Below, piece by piece: positions 6,801-7,666 of a stretch of DNA of 7,666 nt. The position numbers were made by a program, and so were the translations under genes. The stretch is from Muribaculaceae bacterium (lineage in GTDB: Bacteria > Bacteroidota > Bacteroidia > Bacteroidales > Muribaculaceae), in contig JAIDKP010000160.1 in assembly GCA_029051445.1 (NCBI GenBank), positions 1 to 7,666 of the forward strand, read 5' to 3'. Below the pieces are notes generated by a model, which was given only the letters and a program-made list of their open reading frames with translations, had not been told where the DNA came from and searched no databases. Within the stretch, counting starts at the first letter, position 1, and each line of letters begins with the position of its first letter.

Positions 6801-7666
6801 GGCTTTATGAATGAAATTGTTATTGTATAGTATCTCACCCGATGCTTTCATCGCAAGACTTCGGTTGGGGGAGTTGAGTGAGAACTTTAGATCATTGCTG
6901 TCTCCGTTGACCGATACCGTAATGTTCTCGAGAGCAGTTTTTCCGACTTGTATAGAGCCGACCGAAAGTGTCGCATTGCCTTTCAGTCGTTTAGTGTCAT
7001 AGACTGTAATATCGGACACGAGTTCTCCGGTGGTTTCCCCGAATCTGTTGTCCGATAGGATTTCACCTATTTCAATACCTTGCCAGCCAATTTGCGATTT
7101 GACAGTAAGAGGCATTATCCCGCCGCTTATAGATGCGACCGAGCCGTTGAGAGATATATTTGTCTGGCCGCATTTGGTAGCGGTGTTGAGTTTGACTGCA
7201 TAATGTCTGTCGGCAAGCGATGCCGAGCCTTTGATTGAAATCAGCCCGAGGTTGTTGAGCCACGTAGCACCGGGGGCAATGTCTCTTAAAACTCGCTGTA
7301 TATCCGGTCCCATTGCTATGACCGATAATGATCTTATATCGGCATTTAGTGAGTCGGCAGAAACAAGATCTGATACACTTCCGGCGGCATTGATCTGAAT
7401 ATATGGCGTGGATGAAGTGAGATTAAATCGGTTTAGCGAGATCTTATCAGATGTGGCAGCCAGATCTAAACCGATGTTGAATTGGCTGTTTATCTCGGAT
7501 AAAGATGGGATAAACGATGAGAAATCCGATGGATTAATATAGCTTTCCGACAGAAGCCTGAGGTTAAGCGGATGATCCGACAATGCGTCTCGCCAGTTGA
7601 ATGGCTGGTGGAATGGGATCGATAGATCATCGAACCGCATGTCTGTGTTTGGTAATACTATAGAAA
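3816..7666 (-). CDS. tamB: Translocation/assembly module TamB (DUF490/AsmA-like), 5' end outside window
   Basis: Large envelope protein, normally anchored in the inner membrane by an N-terminal helix and spanning the periplasm as a lipid-binding beta-groove. In other bacteria it works with the Omp85 protein TamA in outer membrane protein assembly and/or phospholipid transport. 1,282 residues are visible; the frame stays open to base 7666, so the Met at 7640 is internal and the membrane anchor is missing. I expect a few hundred residues more or fewer upstream. Residues below count from that Met. About 1-900 are repetitive amphipathic beta-strands (alternating polar/hydrophobic, many Asn, Asp, Ser, Gly), with only three Cys, as expected for a periplasmic protein. 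The DUF490 core lies near 930-1075: GGDRIKAFGSGTIRMQYG, GTYTLERGSYNFTLQDI, and GSSIAFTGDPFSAILDITAIY-type strand. NRQIIYLLALSRFY at 1089-1102 is also typical. About 1135-1235 resembles terminal barrel-like strands, followed by a charged tail. No frameshift. No tamA is in the window. Confidence 0.93.
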   Translation of the reverse strand, partial: SIVLPNTDMRFDDLSIPFHQPFNWRDALSDHPLNLRLLSESYINPSDFSSFIPSLSEINSQFNIGLDLAATSDKISLNRFNLTSSTPYIQINAAGSVSDLVSADSLNADIRSLSVIAMGPDIQRVLRDIAPGATWLNNLGLISIKGSASLADRHYAVKLNTATKCGQTNISLNGSVASISGGIMPLTVKSQIGWQGIEIGEILSDNRFGETTGELVSDITVYDTKRLKGNATLSVGSIQVGKTALENITVSVNGDSNDLKFSLNSPNRSLAMKASGEILYNNNFIHKADVRAEIENITPSSIGIMPLREGLSISGQLLAGFSGSNFDDVTGVCTLGSLHLTDSYGSSLLNVNSAVLTASGDRGAREIKLRSDILDMDITGAYDVSTIPATFQSIAAKQLPALFPQNNQPDNRFTGNRFTLLAQVKETEAFADSLKLPMSLMSPMHISGHVDGAGMTASLNVDAPYIRQGNKLIEGTNLSLNSDSTGTTLSAFSKVPTKEGLMSINLDNVLGADTAYTTVNWKIDRKRSYRGNLGFSTRLSRTDDDKILTRVTVLPGEMEFNDTVWTVDRASVTAYGKERFVVDHLNASRYGQYVKINGVASPDADDRLEIDLSNVNLDYIFESLGIDKARIGGDATGKFTASALFSPEPHLTTPGLDVKNISYNATVLGDAIVKSHWDGERRAITLNADIDQPNGKMSKINGAIFPLNDSLDISFDAKEINIGFLKPFMEAFTSDVQGIASGQARLWGNFKYIDFEGDLHADSIRMKIDFTNTWYTACDSVIITPGFIGLKDITLRDEFGNTAMLNGYVKHTFFKAPVFEFNITDARHMLVYDETEKRNPDWYGRVFANGKASVKGGPGWVNIAADMSTASQSVFTFVLSDLEEAGEYSFITFRDRDLANVSDSIVKADPTPALVKELRRKLAQKAEEGSSRYDMDFRVGITPEAQLVIVMDPVGGDRIKAFGSGTIRMQYGSTDEELRMYGTYTLERGSYNFTLQDIIIKDFSIRDGSSIAFTGDPFSAILDITAIYALNANLSDLDESFLQDRDLNRTNVPVHAVLKVTGDLQQPDIAFDLEFPTLPSDTYRKVKSIVSTDEMMNRQIIYLLALSRFYTPDYVGATRGNELVSVASSTLSSQLSNILGQINDKWSIAPNFRSDKGDFSDLEVDLALSSQLLNNRLLFNGNFGYRDNTMNNNQFIGDFDIEYLLNRRGTLRLKAYNRYNDRNYYVKTATTTQGVGIVLRHDFDNFLSFLKKYKKKEVAKNAENPDSTTVILPEATFPDSIR

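Noticed and set aside
7638..7640. The ATG at 7640 as the tamB start
   Set aside because: The frame stays open through the eight codons up to the window edge (SIVLPNTD before the Met), there is no signal anchor after this Met, and the sequence there is already beta-strand domain. The real start is upstream.

Overview
The window is a fragment of a bacterial chromosome, very probably from the order Bacteroidales (phylum Bacteroidota) and perhaps close to Muribaculaceae. The evidence is the protein family variants (a Bacteroidota-type TamB, and an AroA with a GAAGTAMRF loop and a DWSAASYW segment), the absence of a Shine-Dalgarno GGAGG before any of the four visible starts, and heavy use of the isoleucine codon ATA at moderate GC. 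The family-level placement is inference.

All the real coding content is on the minus strand, so transcription runs from high to low coordinates. In transcription order the genes are: tamB (5' end outside the window, stop at 3816); an AlsT/DagA-type alanine/glycine:cation symporter (3819-2365); ispF (2390-1914); a MalY/PatB-type PLP enzyme (1896-709); and aroA (start at 689, running off the window at base 1). Only 36 bases lie between genes (17 nt before the PLP enzyme and 19 nt before aroA). The other two junctions overlap: tamB/symporter by 4 nt (ATGA) and symporter/ispF by 26 nt. There is no RNA gene, mobile element, CRISPR array, terminator or convincing promoter. No stretch over 300 bases lacks a gene.

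The layout implies one polycistronic unit, with its promoter upstream of tamB beyond base 7666. It joins functions that share no obvious pathway: envelope biogenesis (TamB), amino acid import (symporter), isoprenoid precursor synthesis by the MEP route (IspF), sulfur amino acid C-S lysis or transamination (MalY/PatB) and aromatic amino acid synthesis (AroA). IspF has an indirect link to the envelope, because undecaprenyl phosphate comes from the MEP pathway. The rest look like growth-linked housekeeping genes.

I looked for an undescribed system and did not find one; every long reading frame belongs to a known family. The points worth a second look are the gene overlaps, the C-terminal tail of TamB, the uncertain substrates of the symporter and PLP enzyme, the missing Shine-Dalgarno sites and the active-site loop of AroA.
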